From contig NZ_CP010951.1 of the NCBI RefSeq assembly GCF_001580455.1, positions 3,621,001 to 3,685,000 of the forward strand: 64,000 nt of DNA, given 5' to 3'. Positions 8,980 to 16,867 of this stretch are shown here, piece after piece (the stretch's first letter is position 1; the number at the start of each line of letters is the position of its first letter). The translations under genes were made by a program, and so were the position numbers. The notes under the pieces are model-generated. The model searched no databases. It was not told the origin of the DNA and worked only from the letters and a program-made list of their open reading frames with translations. The DNA comes from Ramlibacter tataouinensis. GTDB lineage: Bacteria > Pseudomonadota > Gammaproteobacteria > Burkholderiales > Burkholderiaceae_C.

Positions 8980-9723
8980 TCAGGCCTTGCCCTGGTTGGC
9001 CACCGCGGCGGCGGCCTTGGCAATGGCTTCCTGGTCGCCCAGGTAGTAGCGGCGCAGCGGCTTGAGGGCCGCATCGAGCTCATAGACCAGGGGGATGCCG
9101 TTCGGAATGTTCAGTCCGACGATGTCGCTGTCGGAAATCCCGTCCAGGTACTTGACCAGCGCGCGGATGGAGTTGCCGTGCGCGGCGACCAGCACCCGGC
9201 GCCCGGCGCGGATGGCCGGCGCCATCGATTCGTTCCAGAAGGGCAGCACGCGGTCCACGGTGTCCTTCAGGCATTCGGTCAGCGGGACCTCGCGCTCCGG
9301 CACGTTGGCGTAGCGCACGTCGCCGCGTTCGCTGCGCGGGTCGCCCGGCTCCAGCGGCGGCGGCGGCACGTCGTAGCTGCGGCGCCAGATGAGCACCTGG
9401 TCCTCGCCGAACTTCTTGGCCGTCTCGGCCTTGTTCAGGCCCTGCAGCGCGCCGTAGTGCCGCTCGTTCAGGCGCCAGGAATGCACCACCGGCAGCCAGG
9501 TGCGGTCCATCTCGTCCAGGCAATGCCACAGGGTGTGGGTGGCGCGCTTGAGGACGCTGGTGTAGCAGAGGTCGAACTCCCAGCCTTCCTGCCTCAGCAG
9601 CCTGCCGGAAGCCCGCGCCTGCTCGATGCCGGTGGGCGTGAGGGGCACGTCGGTCCAGCCGGTGAAGCGGTTTTCGAGGTTCCAGGTCGATTCGCCGTGG
9701 CGGATCAGCACGAGTTTGAACAT
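8980..9723 (-). CDS. gpmA: 2,3-bisphosphoglycerate-dependent phosphoglycerate mutase
   Basis: The 247-residue enzyme interconverts 3- and 2-phosphoglycerate in glycolysis and gluconeogenesis. The phosphohistidine motif is at the N-terminus (LIRHGESTWN, His9), followed by NRFTGWTDVPLT, the RHYGALQGLNK block and the second catalytic His in VLVAAHGNSIRAL. Length equals the usual 247-250. I chose the ATG at 9723, which places RHGE at the family's normal position; the frame extends upstream without conservation. It is divergent from the rhodanese gene. Confidence 0.95.
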   Translation of the reverse strand: MFKLVLIRHGESTWNLENRFTGWTDVPLTPTGIEQARASGRLLRQEGWEFDLCYTSVLKRATHTLWHCLDEMDRTWLPVVHSWRLNERHYGALQGLNKAETAKKFGEDQVLIWRRSYDVPPPPLEPGDPRSERGDVRYANVPEREVPLTECLKDTVDRVLPFWNESMAPAIRAGRRVLVAAHGNSIRALVKYLDGISDSDIVGLNIPNGIPLVYELDAALKPLRRYYLGDQEAIAKAAAAVANQGKA

Positions 9724-9807
9724 GAGGCTTGGCCTTGCGGGAGATGGGAAAAAACCCGGCATTTTAAAATCCGGCCCATACCCGGCATGGGTTTAACAAG
9801 GAACGAC

Positions 9808-10215
9808 GTGAAATTCTTGATCGATAACTGGATGCTGATCAGCGTGGCGCTGGCCTCCGGCGGGATGCTGCTGTGGCCCACCATCCAGGGCGGGGGCGCA
9901 GGGGCCCTGACCAGCGCTTTGGCGGTGCAGCTGATCAACCGCGAGCGCGCGGTGGTCGTGGACATCAGCGAACCCGAAGAGTTTGCCCAGGGCCACATCG
10001 GCGGCGCCCGCAACGTGCCGCTCTCGCAACTCGAGCAGCGGCTGCCGGAGGTGGTGAAGAACAAGACCCTGCCGGTGATCCTGGTGTGCGCCACCGGCGC
10101 GCGCGCCGGCCGCGCCGCCGCCACAGCCAAAAGACTGGGTTACGAGAAGGCTCAAGCTCTGGCGGGCGGGCTCAAGTCCTGGAAAGAGGCTAATCTTCCG
10201 GTTGAGAAAGCCTGA
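9808..10215 (+). CDS. Membrane-anchored rhodanese-like protein (YibN type)
   Basis: A 135-residue protein with one N-terminal membrane helix (about 8-27) and a rhodanese domain carrying the candidate active-site Cys in LVCATGARAGRAA. Rhodaneses transfer sulfane sulfur. The GTG start at 9808 has AAGGA 6 bases upstream; an ATG at 9787 is the alternative. It is followed after 6 bases by grxC, then secB and gpsA, which is the same order as yibN-grxC-secB-gpsA of E. coli, so the call is supported by synteny. The physiological substrate is unknown. Confidence 0.85.
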   Translation: MKFLIDNWMLISVALASGGMLLWPTIQGGGAGALTSALAVQLINRERAVVVDISEPEEFAQGHIGGARNVPLSQLEQRLPEVVKNKTLPVILVCATGARAGRAAATAKRLGYEKAQALAGGLKSWKEANLPVEKA

Positions 10216-10221
10216 GGATTC

Positions 10222-10479
10222 ATGCAGCCTGTCAAGATGTACACCAGCGCGGTTTGTCCCTACTGCGTGCGCGCCAAGCAGATCCTGGTCGCCAAGGGCG
10301 TCCAGGCCATCGATGAGGTCCGCGTCGACCGCAATCCCCAGGAGCGGATGAGGATGATGGAAATCACCGGCCGGCGCACGGTGCCGCAGATTTTCATCGG
10401 CGACACCCACGTGGGCGGCTGCGACGACCTGATGGCCTTGGACGCCCGCGGTGGGCTGGTCCCGCTGCTTCAGGGATAA
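10222..10479 (+). CDS. grxC: Glutaredoxin 3
   Basis: An 85-residue dithiol glutaredoxin with the CPYC active site (Cys12-Cys15) and the glutathione-binding TVPQIFIGDTHVGGCDDL region. It reduces disulfides and glutathione mixed disulfides in the cytoplasm using glutathione. Length is typical (82-87). A GAGG ribosome site lies 7 bases before the ATG. It is the second gene of the rhodanese-grxC-secB-gpsA group; a terminator-like hairpin separates it from secB. Confidence 0.95.
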   Translation: MQPVKMYTSAVCPYCVRAKQILVAKGVQAIDEVRVDRNPQERMRMMEITGRRTVPQIFIGDTHVGGCDDLMALDARGGLVPLLQG

Positions 10480-10498
10480 TCGGCAGCTTCCGAATCCC

Positions 10499-10531
10499 AG
10501 CCCGCTTCGGTTCACGCCGGGCGGGCTTTTG
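10499..10531 (+). terminator. Terminator-like hairpin between grxC and secB
   Basis: AGCCCGC at 10499-10505 pairs with GCGGGCT at 10521-10527 and is followed by TTTT. It probably gives partial termination, so secB may have its own promoter or depend on readthrough. Confidence 0.7.
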
Positions 10532-10551
10532 CATTGACCCGAGAGAAAGCC

Positions 10552-11031
10552 ATGGCCGAACAGCAGCAAGCCGCCCCCGTATTCCAGATCCAGCGCGTGT
10601 ACCTGAAGGAAGCTTCGCTGGAGCAACCCAATTCGCCCGCCATCCTGTTGGAGCAGGAGCAGCCTTCCGTCGACATCCAGCTCGGCATCGAAGCCGCACC
10701 GGCCGCTGACGGCGTCTTCGAAGTGTGCGTCACCGCCACCGTCACCACCAAGGTGAAGGACAAGACGGTGTTCCTGGTCGAGGCCAAGCAGGCCGGCATC
10801 TTCGAGATCCGCAACGTGCCGCAAGACCAGGTGAACCCGATCCTGGGCATCGCCTGCCCGCAGATCGTCTACCCGTACCTGCGCGGCAACGTGGCCGACC
10901 TGGTCAACCGCGCCGGCTTCCCGCCGGTGCACCTGGCCGAGATCAACTTCCAGGCGATGTACGAGCAGCAGCAGATCCAGCTGCAACAAGACGGCGCCGC
11001 CGCCCCGTCGCCGATCGTCACCTCCGCCTGA
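10552..11031 (+). CDS. secB: Protein-export chaperone SecB
   Basis: A 159-residue SecB homologue that keeps preproteins unfolded and delivers them to SecA. The conserved FQIQRVYLKEASLEQPNSP block is at the N-terminus, with LGIACPQIVYPYLR and the FPPVHLAEINFQAMY signature downstream. I started at the ATG at 10552, where the family's sequence begins after a variable Glu/Gln-rich tip; an upstream ATG would add six residues. It is followed 22 bases later by gpsA, as in many proteobacteria. Confidence 0.96.
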   Translation: MAEQQQAAPVFQIQRVYLKEASLEQPNSPAILLEQEQPSVDIQLGIEAAPAADGVFEVCVTATVTTKVKDKTVFLVEAKQAGIFEIRNVPQDQVNPILGIACPQIVYPYLRGNVADLVNRAGFPPVHLAEINFQAMYEQQQIQLQQDGAAAPSPIVTSA

Positions 11032-11053
11032 GTCCGCTCAGCGGAGCGCACCC

Positions 11054-12046
11054 ATGAAGCTGGCCGTGTTCGGGGCGGGCGCCTGGGGCACGGCCCTGGC
11101 CGCCAGCGCGGCAACCCGGCACGAGGTCGTGCTGTGGGCGCGCGACCCGGCGCAGGCCGCGCTCATTCAGGCCGAACGCGAGAACCGGCGCTACCTGCCG
11201 GGCATTGCCTTGCCGCCGTCGCTGGCGATCGCCTCGGGCACGCCCGTGCCCGAGCTGGCCGCCCGCTGCGACCTGGCGATCATCGCCACGCCGATGGCGG
11301 GCCTGCGTCCCATGCTCCACAGCCTCGCGTCCTGCGAACGGCCGGTGGCCTGGCTGTGCAAGGGCTTCGAAGCGACGGGCTCGGAGGGGCTGCTTGGCCA
11401 CGAGATCCAGGCGCAGGTGGCGCCCGCACTGCGCGCCGGCATCCTGAGCGGGCCGAGCTTCGCGCTGGAGCTCGCCCAAGGCCGGCCGGCGGCGCTGGTC
11501 GCGGCCAGCGGCCATCCGGCCGTGCGCGAGGCGTTGGTGGGCGCCTTCCATGGCGAGCTGCTGCGCGTCTATGCCAACGACGACATCACCGGCGTCGAAG
11601 TGGGCGGCGCAATCAAGAACGTGCTGGCCATCGCCTGCGGCCTGTGCGACGGCCTGGAACTGGGTCTGAACGCGCGGGCTGCGCTGATCACGCGCGGCCT
11701 CGCCGAGATGACGCGGCTGGGCGTGGCGCTGGGCGCGCGCGCCGAGACCTTCATGGGCCTGTCCGGGCTGGGCGACCTCGTGCTCACCGCCACCGGCGAC
11801 CTGAGCCGTAACCGGCGCGTCGGGCTGCTGCTGGCCCGGGGCAGTTCCGTCCAGGACGCGACGGGTTCGCTCGGGCATGTGGCAGAGGGCGTGCTGTGTG
11901 CCCGGGCCGTGGTGGCCCGCGCCGAGCGGCTCGGCGTGGAGATGCCGATCTCACGTGCTGTGTCCCGCCTGCTCGGCGGTGAACTGAAGCCGCGCGCGGC
12001 CGTGGCTGAGCTGATGGCCCGCGACCCTGCGCCTGAGGTGCGCTGA
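11054..12046 (+). CDS. gpsA: NAD(P)-dependent glycerol-3-phosphate dehydrogenase
   Basis: The 330-residue enzyme reduces dihydroxyacetone phosphate to sn-glycerol 3-phosphate for phospholipid synthesis. The N-terminal dinucleotide-binding motif is GAGAWG (7-12); the catalytic lysine lies in EVGGAIKNVLAIACGL and the substrate region in FMGLSGLGDLVLT with SRNRRVG downstream. Length and order are normal for GpsA. It closes the rhodanese-grxC-secB-gpsA group. Confidence 0.96.
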   Translation: MKLAVFGAGAWGTALAASAATRHEVVLWARDPAQAALIQAERENRRYLPGIALPPSLAIASGTPVPELAARCDLAIIATPMAGLRPMLHSLASCERPVAWLCKGFEATGSEGLLGHEIQAQVAPALRAGILSGPSFALELAQGRPAALVAASGHPAVREALVGAFHGELLRVYANDDITGVEVGGAIKNVLAIACGLCDGLELGLNARAALITRGLAEMTRLGVALGARAETFMGLSGLGDLVLTATGDLSRNRRVGLLLARGSSVQDATGSLGHVAEGVLCARAVVARAERLGVEMPISRAVSRLLGGELKPRAAVAELMARDPAPEVR

Positions 12047-12122
12047 GAAGTTTCCCTGCTGCGCGGGCAGCGCGGTCGATGGTAGTGTGGGCCCCTTCAA
12101 CAACACGAAGGAGACAAGCACC

Positions 12123-12770
12123 ATGCGTACCCGCTACCTCGTTGCCGCCACTGCTGCCGCCGCGTTTGTGGCCGCCTGCGCTTCGTCGCAGCCGGCCGGC
12201 AACCCCATGTCCTTCTTCATCACCAGCGCCAACCCGGGCAAGGGTGCGGACCTGGGCGGCTTGTCCGGGGCTGATGCCTGGTGCAAGAAGCTGGCCACCG
12301 ACGTTGGCGCCGGCAACAAGAACTGGCGCGCCTACCTCAGCACCACTGCAGCGGGCGGACAGCCGGCCGTGGACGCGCGCGATCGTATCGGCAAGGGTCC
12401 GTGGGTCAACGCCAAGGGCGTGCAGATCGCCGCCAACCTCGACGAGCTCCATGGCAAGAACAAGCTCACCAAGGAGACCAACATCAACGAGAAGGGCGCG
12501 GTGGTCAATGGCGCCGGTGATACGCCCAACATGCACGACATCATGACGGGCTCCACCCCGGACGGCCGGGTGGCGGGCGATGCCACCTGCAGCAACTGGA
12601 CGTCCAGCAGCGCGGGCGCGGTCATGGTGGGCCACCACGATGGCAGGGGCACGAACCCCGACCCGGTCGCCAACGTCTCCTGGAATTCGTCGCACCGCAC
12701 GGGGTGCAGCACCGAAGCGCTGGCGCGAACCGGCAGCGCGGGCTTCTTCTACTGCTTCGCCGCCAACTAG
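12123..12770 (+). CDS. Putative lipoprotein with a lectin-like (DUF1554/endostatin-type) domain
   Basis: The 215-residue protein starts with a lipoprotein signal peptide (FVAAC, Cys19) and carries a Gly/Asn-rich globular domain with the elements ADAWCKKLA, WRAYLST, IGKGPWVNAKG and an HDIMTGSTPDG stretch, ending in a Cys-containing GFFYCFAAN. This order resembles the C-type-lectin-like domain named DUF1554 and collagen NC10/endostatin folds. A GAAGGAGA ribosome site precedes the ATG. Four Cys outside the lipobox could form two disulfides. Function is unknown; localisation should be outer membrane or periplasm. Confidence 0.7.
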   Translation: MRTRYLVAATAAAAFVAACASSQPAGNPMSFFITSANPGKGADLGGLSGADAWCKKLATDVGAGNKNWRAYLSTTAAGGQPAVDARDRIGKGPWVNAKGVQIAANLDELHGKNKLTKETNINEKGAVVNGAGDTPNMHDIMTGSTPDGRVAGDATCSNWTSSSAGAVMVGHHDGRGTNPDPVANVSWNSSHRTGCSTEALARTGSAGFFYCFAAN

Positions 12771-13120
12771 CCGGCCGTGATCTGTTCGAGCGGGGCGGCC
12801 ACGGCCGCCTCGTCGGCAGGCCGAACGACGCGGTCAACTTCCTGACCGTCCCTGAGGAAGACCAGGGTCGGCCACAGCTTCACGCGAAACGAGCGTCCAA
12901 GCGGACGGCCCGGGCCGTCCTCGACCTTGATGTGACGCACCAGGGGGTGTGCGGCAAGGGCCGATTGGATCAGCGGCTGGGCGCGACGGCACCAACCGCA
13001 CCAGGAGGTGCCGAACTCGAGCACGGCCGCACCCGCGAGCGCATCGACCTGCGCGCGGCTGGGTTCTTCAAAGCTTGCAGAAGCATTCACCCAGCCATTG
13101 TGCCCGGGGCCCGCTGCCAT
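12767..13120 (-). CDS. Thioredoxin-family protein
   Basis: A short thioredoxin fold of about 117 residues with the active site CGWC in VLEFGTSWCGWCRRAQP, the cis-Pro segment KLWPTLVFLRDG and a short C-terminal helix. It lacks a recognisable signal peptide, so it is probably cytoplasmic. The start is uncertain: I used the ATG at 13120, but one at 13165 would add 15 residues. Its stop overlaps the stop of the convergent lipoprotein gene by 4 bases. It is divergent from nadC. Confidence 0.8.
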   Translation of the reverse strand: MAAGPGHNGWVNASASFEEPSRAQVDALAGAAVLEFGTSWCGWCRRAQPLIQSALAAHPLVRHIKVEDGPGRPLGRSFRVKLWPTLVFLRDGQEVDRVVRPADEAAVAAPLEQITAG

Positions 13121-13181
13121 GTGGGAGAGAGGCGATTCCCTTGCGTCGTCGGGCACTTGCCGCATTGGCTATGCTTCACGG

Positions 13182-14051
13182 GTGGAAACAGATTCGGAAC
13201 TCACGCGCGAAGCCATCGCGCGAATCGCAGAGCAGGATGCTGCCCGGGCGTTGGCCGAGGATGTCGGCCCTGGAGATTTGACCGCCGCCCTGGTGGAGCC
13301 GGCGCGGCGCGCCAAGGCGCGGGTGCTGGCGCGCGAGGCCGCGGTCATCTGCGGCGCCCCCTGGGTGGAAGCCGCCTTGCGCCAGGTGGACCCGGGCCTG
13401 CGCGTGCGCTGGCTGGTCGGGGAAGGCGAACGCTGCGCGGCCGACCAGGTCGTGCTTGAAATCGAAGGCAGCGCCCGCGCCTTGCTGACGGCCGAGCGAA
13501 CCGCCTTGAACTTCCTGCAGTTGCTGAGCGCGGTGGCGACCAAGACGGCCGTCTACGCGGACGCGGTGCGCGGCACGCGGGCCCATATCGTGGACACCCG
13601 CAAAACGCTGCCGGGTCTTCGCCTGGCGCAGAAGTACGCGGTGCGAACCGGCGGCGGCACCAATCACCGCATCGGGCTGTTCGACGCGGTGCTGATCAAG
13701 GAAAACCACATTGCGGCGGCCGGCGGCGTGACAGCGGTGCTGCGCGCGGCGGCCCAGGCGGCGGCGGGCGCCAAGTTCATCGAGATCGAAGTCGAGACGC
13801 TGGCCCAGCTGGACGAAGCCCTGGCCGCCGGGGCGACCATGGTGTTGCTGGACAACATGCCGCAGGCAACGTTGCGCGAGGCGGTAGCGATCAACCGCGG
13901 CCGCGCCATCCTCGAAATCTCCGGGGGCGTCACGCTCGACAGCGTGCGGGCCCTTGCCGAAACCGGTGTCGACCGCATCTCCATCGGCGCGCTCACCAAG
14001 GACGTGAAGGCGACCGACTTCTCGATGCGCCTCAGCGAGGCCGCGAACTGA
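13182..14051 (+). CDS. nadC: Quinolinate phosphoribosyltransferase (carboxylating)
   Basis: The 289-residue enzyme converts quinolinate and PRPP to nicotinate mononucleotide, CO2 and pyrophosphate in de novo NAD synthesis. Visible are EDVGPGDLTAALV near the N-terminus, the HIVDTRKTLPGLRLAQKYAV block, GGGTNHRIGLFDAVLIKENH and the C-terminal LEISGGVTLDSVRALAETGVD. Starting at the GTG at 13182 gives the usual family length; no strong ribosome site is visible. nadA follows 14 bases later, so the two are co-transcribed; nadB lies 5 kb away on the other strand. Confidence 0.95.
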   Translation: METDSELTREAIARIAEQDAARALAEDVGPGDLTAALVEPARRAKARVLAREAAVICGAPWVEAALRQVDPGLRVRWLVGEGERCAADQVVLEIEGSARALLTAERTALNFLQLLSAVATKTAVYADAVRGTRAHIVDTRKTLPGLRLAQKYAVRTGGGTNHRIGLFDAVLIKENHIAAAGGVTAVLRAAAQAAAGAKFIEIEVETLAQLDEALAAGATMVLLDNMPQATLREAVAINRGRAILEISGGVTLDSVRALAETGVDRISIGALTKDVKATDFSMRLSEAAN

Positions 14052-14065
14052 ACCACGGACGAACG

Positions 14066-15187
14066 ATGTCAGCAGTTGTCATTCCCATCAAGGACGTCGA
14101 GTACGAGCACCCGCTGCCCGGCAATACCTGCGATACCCGGCATGCCTGGGCGCGCGTGCCGGTCGAGCCGTCCGCCGCCGAGCGCGCCGCGCTCAAAGAC
14201 AGGATCCGCCGCCTGCTGAAGGAGCGCAATGCGGTGATGGTCTCGCACTACTACGTGCACCCCGACCTGCAGGACCTGGCCGAGGAGACCGGCGGCATCG
14301 TGAGCGATTCGCTCGAGATGGCACGCTTCGGCCGCGACCATGCGGCCGGCACGCTGGTGGTGTCCGGCGTGCGCTTCATGGGCGAAACCTCCAAGATCCT
14401 GTCGCCGCACAAGCGCGTGCTGATGCCCGACCTGGACGCCACCTGCTCGCTCGACCTGGGCTGCCCGGCCGACGAGTTCAGCGCCTTCTGCGACGCGCAT
14501 CCGGATCGCACGGTGGTGGTCTACGCCAACACCAGCGCGGCGGTGAAGGCCCGGTCCGACTGGCTGGTCACCTCCAGCTGCGCGGTGGACATCGTGCGGG
14601 CGCTGGCCGAGAAGGGGCACAAGATCCTGTGGGCGCCCGACAAGCACCTGGGGCACTACATCCAGCGCGAGACCGGCGCCGACATGGTGTTCTGGAACGG
14701 CTCGTGCATCGTGCACGACGAGTTCAAGGGCTTCGAGCTGGAAGCCCTCAAGAAGGATCATCCCGCGGCCAAGGTGCTGGTTCACCCGGAATCGCCGGCC
14801 GATGTGATCGCGCTGGCGGACGCGGTCGGCTCCACCTCGGGCATCCTGAAGGCTGCGCGCGAGATGGACGCGACCGAGTTCATCGTCGCCACCGACAACG
14901 GCATGATGCACAAGCTGCGAACGCTCAACCCGGGCAAGGTGTTCATCGAAGCGCCCACGGCCGGCAACAGCGCGACCTGCAAGAGTTGCGCGCACTGCCC
15001 CTGGATGGCCATGAACGGCCTGGCGGGGCTGGCGCAGGTGCTGGAATCCGGGGCCAACGAGATCTTCGTGGACGAGACCATCATCGATCGCGCCCGCATG
15101 CCGATCGAGCGCATGCTCGCGTTCACGGCGGCGCTGAAGGCCGGGCAGCCGGCCGGCAGCCTCGTACCGAACATCGGCGCGGCCTAG
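14066..15187 (+). CDS. nadA: Quinolinate synthase
   Basis: The 373-residue [4Fe-4S] enzyme condenses iminoaspartate with dihydroxyacetone phosphate to give quinolinate. Candidate cluster ligands are Cys127 or Cys133 (CSLDLGC), Cys in NGSCIVHDE (213) and Cys in CKSCAHC (305-311). MVSHYYVHPDLQDLAEETGG and the PEC-like region fit the family. It is the second gene of nadCA. The stop codon lies inside a 16-bp repeat shared with 7280-7295. Confidence 0.96.
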   Translation: MSAVVIPIKDVEYEHPLPGNTCDTRHAWARVPVEPSAAERAALKDRIRRLLKERNAVMVSHYYVHPDLQDLAEETGGIVSDSLEMARFGRDHAAGTLVVSGVRFMGETSKILSPHKRVLMPDLDATCSLDLGCPADEFSAFCDAHPDRTVVVYANTSAAVKARSDWLVTSSCAVDIVRALAEKGHKILWAPDKHLGHYIQRETGADMVFWNGSCIVHDEFKGFELEALKKDHPAAKVLVHPESPADVIALADAVGSTSGILKAAREMDATEFIVATDNGMMHKLRTLNPGKVFIEAPTAGNSATCKSCAHCPWMAMNGLAGLAQVLESGANEIFVDETIIDRARMPIERMLAFTAALKAGQPAGSLVPNIGAA

Positions 15188-15196
15188 TGTCCTGTC
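15181..15196. repeat. 16-bp repeat GGCCTAGTGTCCTGTC, copy 2
   Basis: Identical to 7280-7295. Here it spans the nadA stop codon (the TAG is inside the repeat). Confidence 0.35.
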
Positions 15197-15295
15197 ACTT
15201 GCAGCCGCAGTCTGTCGAAATCGTTCCGCGCCGAACGACATTGTCCGGGTGCGCCATGGGGGCGCGCCGCAATGGTTATCCACCAGGAGATTTCG

Positions 15296-15643
15296 ATGGA
15301 ATACATGCTGCTGATCCACTCCGACCCCACCGGCTGGGCGTCGCTGACCGAAACCCAGCGCGCGCAGGGCCTGGCCGCCTACGGCGCGTACACCGAAGCG
15401 CTGCGCAAGGCCGAGGTGCTGCGCGGCTCGAACCGGCTGCGCCCGGCCGACGCCTCGACCACCGTGCGCGTGCGCGAGGGCAAGACCGAAGTGCTGAACG
15501 GCCCGTTCATCGAGACACGCGAGCAGCTGGGCGGCTACTACCTGATCGACGTGACTGACCTGGACGCCGCGCTCGGCTGGGCGGCGCGCTGCCCCGGCGC
15601 GAGCCACGGCTCGGTCGAAGTGCGGCCGGTGTGGGCGATGTGA
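15296..15643 (+). CDS. YCII-related (DGPF-domain) protein
   Basis: A 115-residue protein beginning MEYMLLIHSDPTGW, with the family signature LNGPFIETREQLGGYYLIDV in the middle and EVRPVW at the end. DGPF/YCII proteins are small dimeric proteins of uncertain activity that occur beside ECF42 sigma factors, as here. AGGAG lies 8 bases before the chosen ATG. The sigma factor gene starts 13 bases before this gene's stop, so they are translationally coupled. Confidence 0.9.
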   Translation: MEYMLLIHSDPTGWASLTETQRAQGLAAYGAYTEALRKAEVLRGSNRLRPADASTTVRVREGKTEVLNGPFIETREQLGGYYLIDVTDLDAALGWAARCPGASHGSVEVRPVWAM

Positions 15644-16863
15644 CGTCCGCGGCCGAAGCGGCGGAGGCGGCCGCGCGGCGCAGCTACGGCAAGCTGGTCG
15701 CCATCCTCGCGGCGCGCACGGGCGACGTCGCCGGGGCGGAGGACGCGCTGTCGGAGGCTTTCGGCGCGGCGCTGGCCGATTGGCCGGTGCGCGGCGTGCC
15801 CGCCACTGCGGAGGCCTGGCTGCTCACCGTGGCCCGCCGCCGCATCGTCGACGCGGTGCGGCGCAGGCAGCAGGACGACGATGCTTCACGGCATTTCGCG
15901 TTGCTGGAGGAGCTCGCCGAGCCGGCCGATGCGAACGCGCTGCCTGACCGCCGGCTCGAGCTGCTGTTCGCCTGCGCGCATCCCGGCATCGACCGCCAGG
16001 CACATGCACCGCTGATGCTGCAGACCGTGCTCGGCTTCGACGCCGGGACGATCGCCTCGGCTTTCCTCGTCGCGCCGGCGGCGATGGGCCAGCGGCTGGT
16101 GCGGGCCAAGGCCAAGATACGCCAGGCCGGCATCGGATTCCGCGTGCCCGGGCCGGCCGAACTGCCCCCGCGCCTCGACAGCGTGCTCGAGGCGATCTAT
16201 GCCGCCTATGCCGAAGGCTGGACCGATGGCGGGGGCGCGGACCCGCGGCGCCGCAACCTCGCCGAGGAGGCGATCTGGCTCGGGCGCCTGGTCGCCGCGC
16301 TGCTGCCCGGCGAAGCCGAAGCGCTCGGCCTGCTGGCGCTCATGCTGCATGCCCATGCCCGGCGCGCCGCCCGGCGCGATGCGCGGGGCGAGTACGTGCC
16401 GATCGCGGCGCAGGAGGTCTCCCGCTGGGACGCCGCGATGATCGACGAGGCCGAAGGGCTGCTGCACCGTGCCAATGCCTTCGCATCGCCGGGCCGCTAC
16501 CAGCTCGAGGCCGCCCTGCAGTCGGCGCACAGCGTGCGGCGCGCGGGCGCGCCTGTGCCCTGGGCGGCGATCGTGGGGCTGTACGACGCGCTGCAGGCCC
16601 TCTCGCCGTCGCCGGTGACGGCGCTGAACCGCGCGGTGGCTTCGGCCGAGGTTCAAGGCCCGGCCGCGGCGCTGGCCGCGCTCGATGCGCTGGGCAGCGA
16701 CGCGCGGCTGCGCGACTACCAGCCGTACTGGGCGGCGCGGGCCGAACTGCTGGCGCGCGCCGGGCACGCCGCGCAGGCGCGCGCCGCGTATGAACGCGCG
16801 ATCGGGCTGGAGCGCGACGAGGCGGTGCGCCGCTTCCTGCAGCAGCGCGCTGCGCTGCTGTGA
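15631..16863 (+). CDS. ECF42-type RNA polymerase sigma factor with C-terminal helical extension
   Basis: A 410-residue sigma-70-like protein. Residues about 12-75 form region 2 (AEDALSEAFGAALADWP and AWLLTVARRRIVDAVRR), region 4 follows at about 120-175, and the remaining 230 residues are an Ala-rich TPR-like or DUF6596 extension (NLAEEAIWLGRLVAALLP, EAALQSAHSVRRAG, YDALQALSPSPVTALNRAVA). This layout and the adjoining DGPF gene define the ECF42 group. Such sigma factors usually lack a classical anti-sigma, and none is present here; the C-terminal extension is thought to control activity. Start codon is GTG, overlapping the previous gene. Confidence 0.92.
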   Translation: MGDVTSAAEAAEAAARRSYGKLVAILAARTGDVAGAEDALSEAFGAALADWPVRGVPATAEAWLLTVARRRIVDAVRRRQQDDDASRHFALLEELAEPADANALPDRRLELLFACAHPGIDRQAHAPLMLQTVLGFDAGTIASAFLVAPAAMGQRLVRAKAKIRQAGIGFRVPGPAELPPRLDSVLEAIYAAYAEGWTDGGGADPRRRNLAEEAIWLGRLVAALLPGEAEALGLLALMLHAHARRAARRDARGEYVPIAAQEVSRWDAAMIDEAEGLLHRANAFASPGRYQLEAALQSAHSVRRAGAPVPWAAIVGLYDALQALSPSPVTALNRAVASAEVQGPAAALAALDALGSDARLRDYQPYWAARAELLARAGHAAQARAAYERAIGLERDEAVRRFLQQRAALL

Positions 16864-16867
16864 ACCG

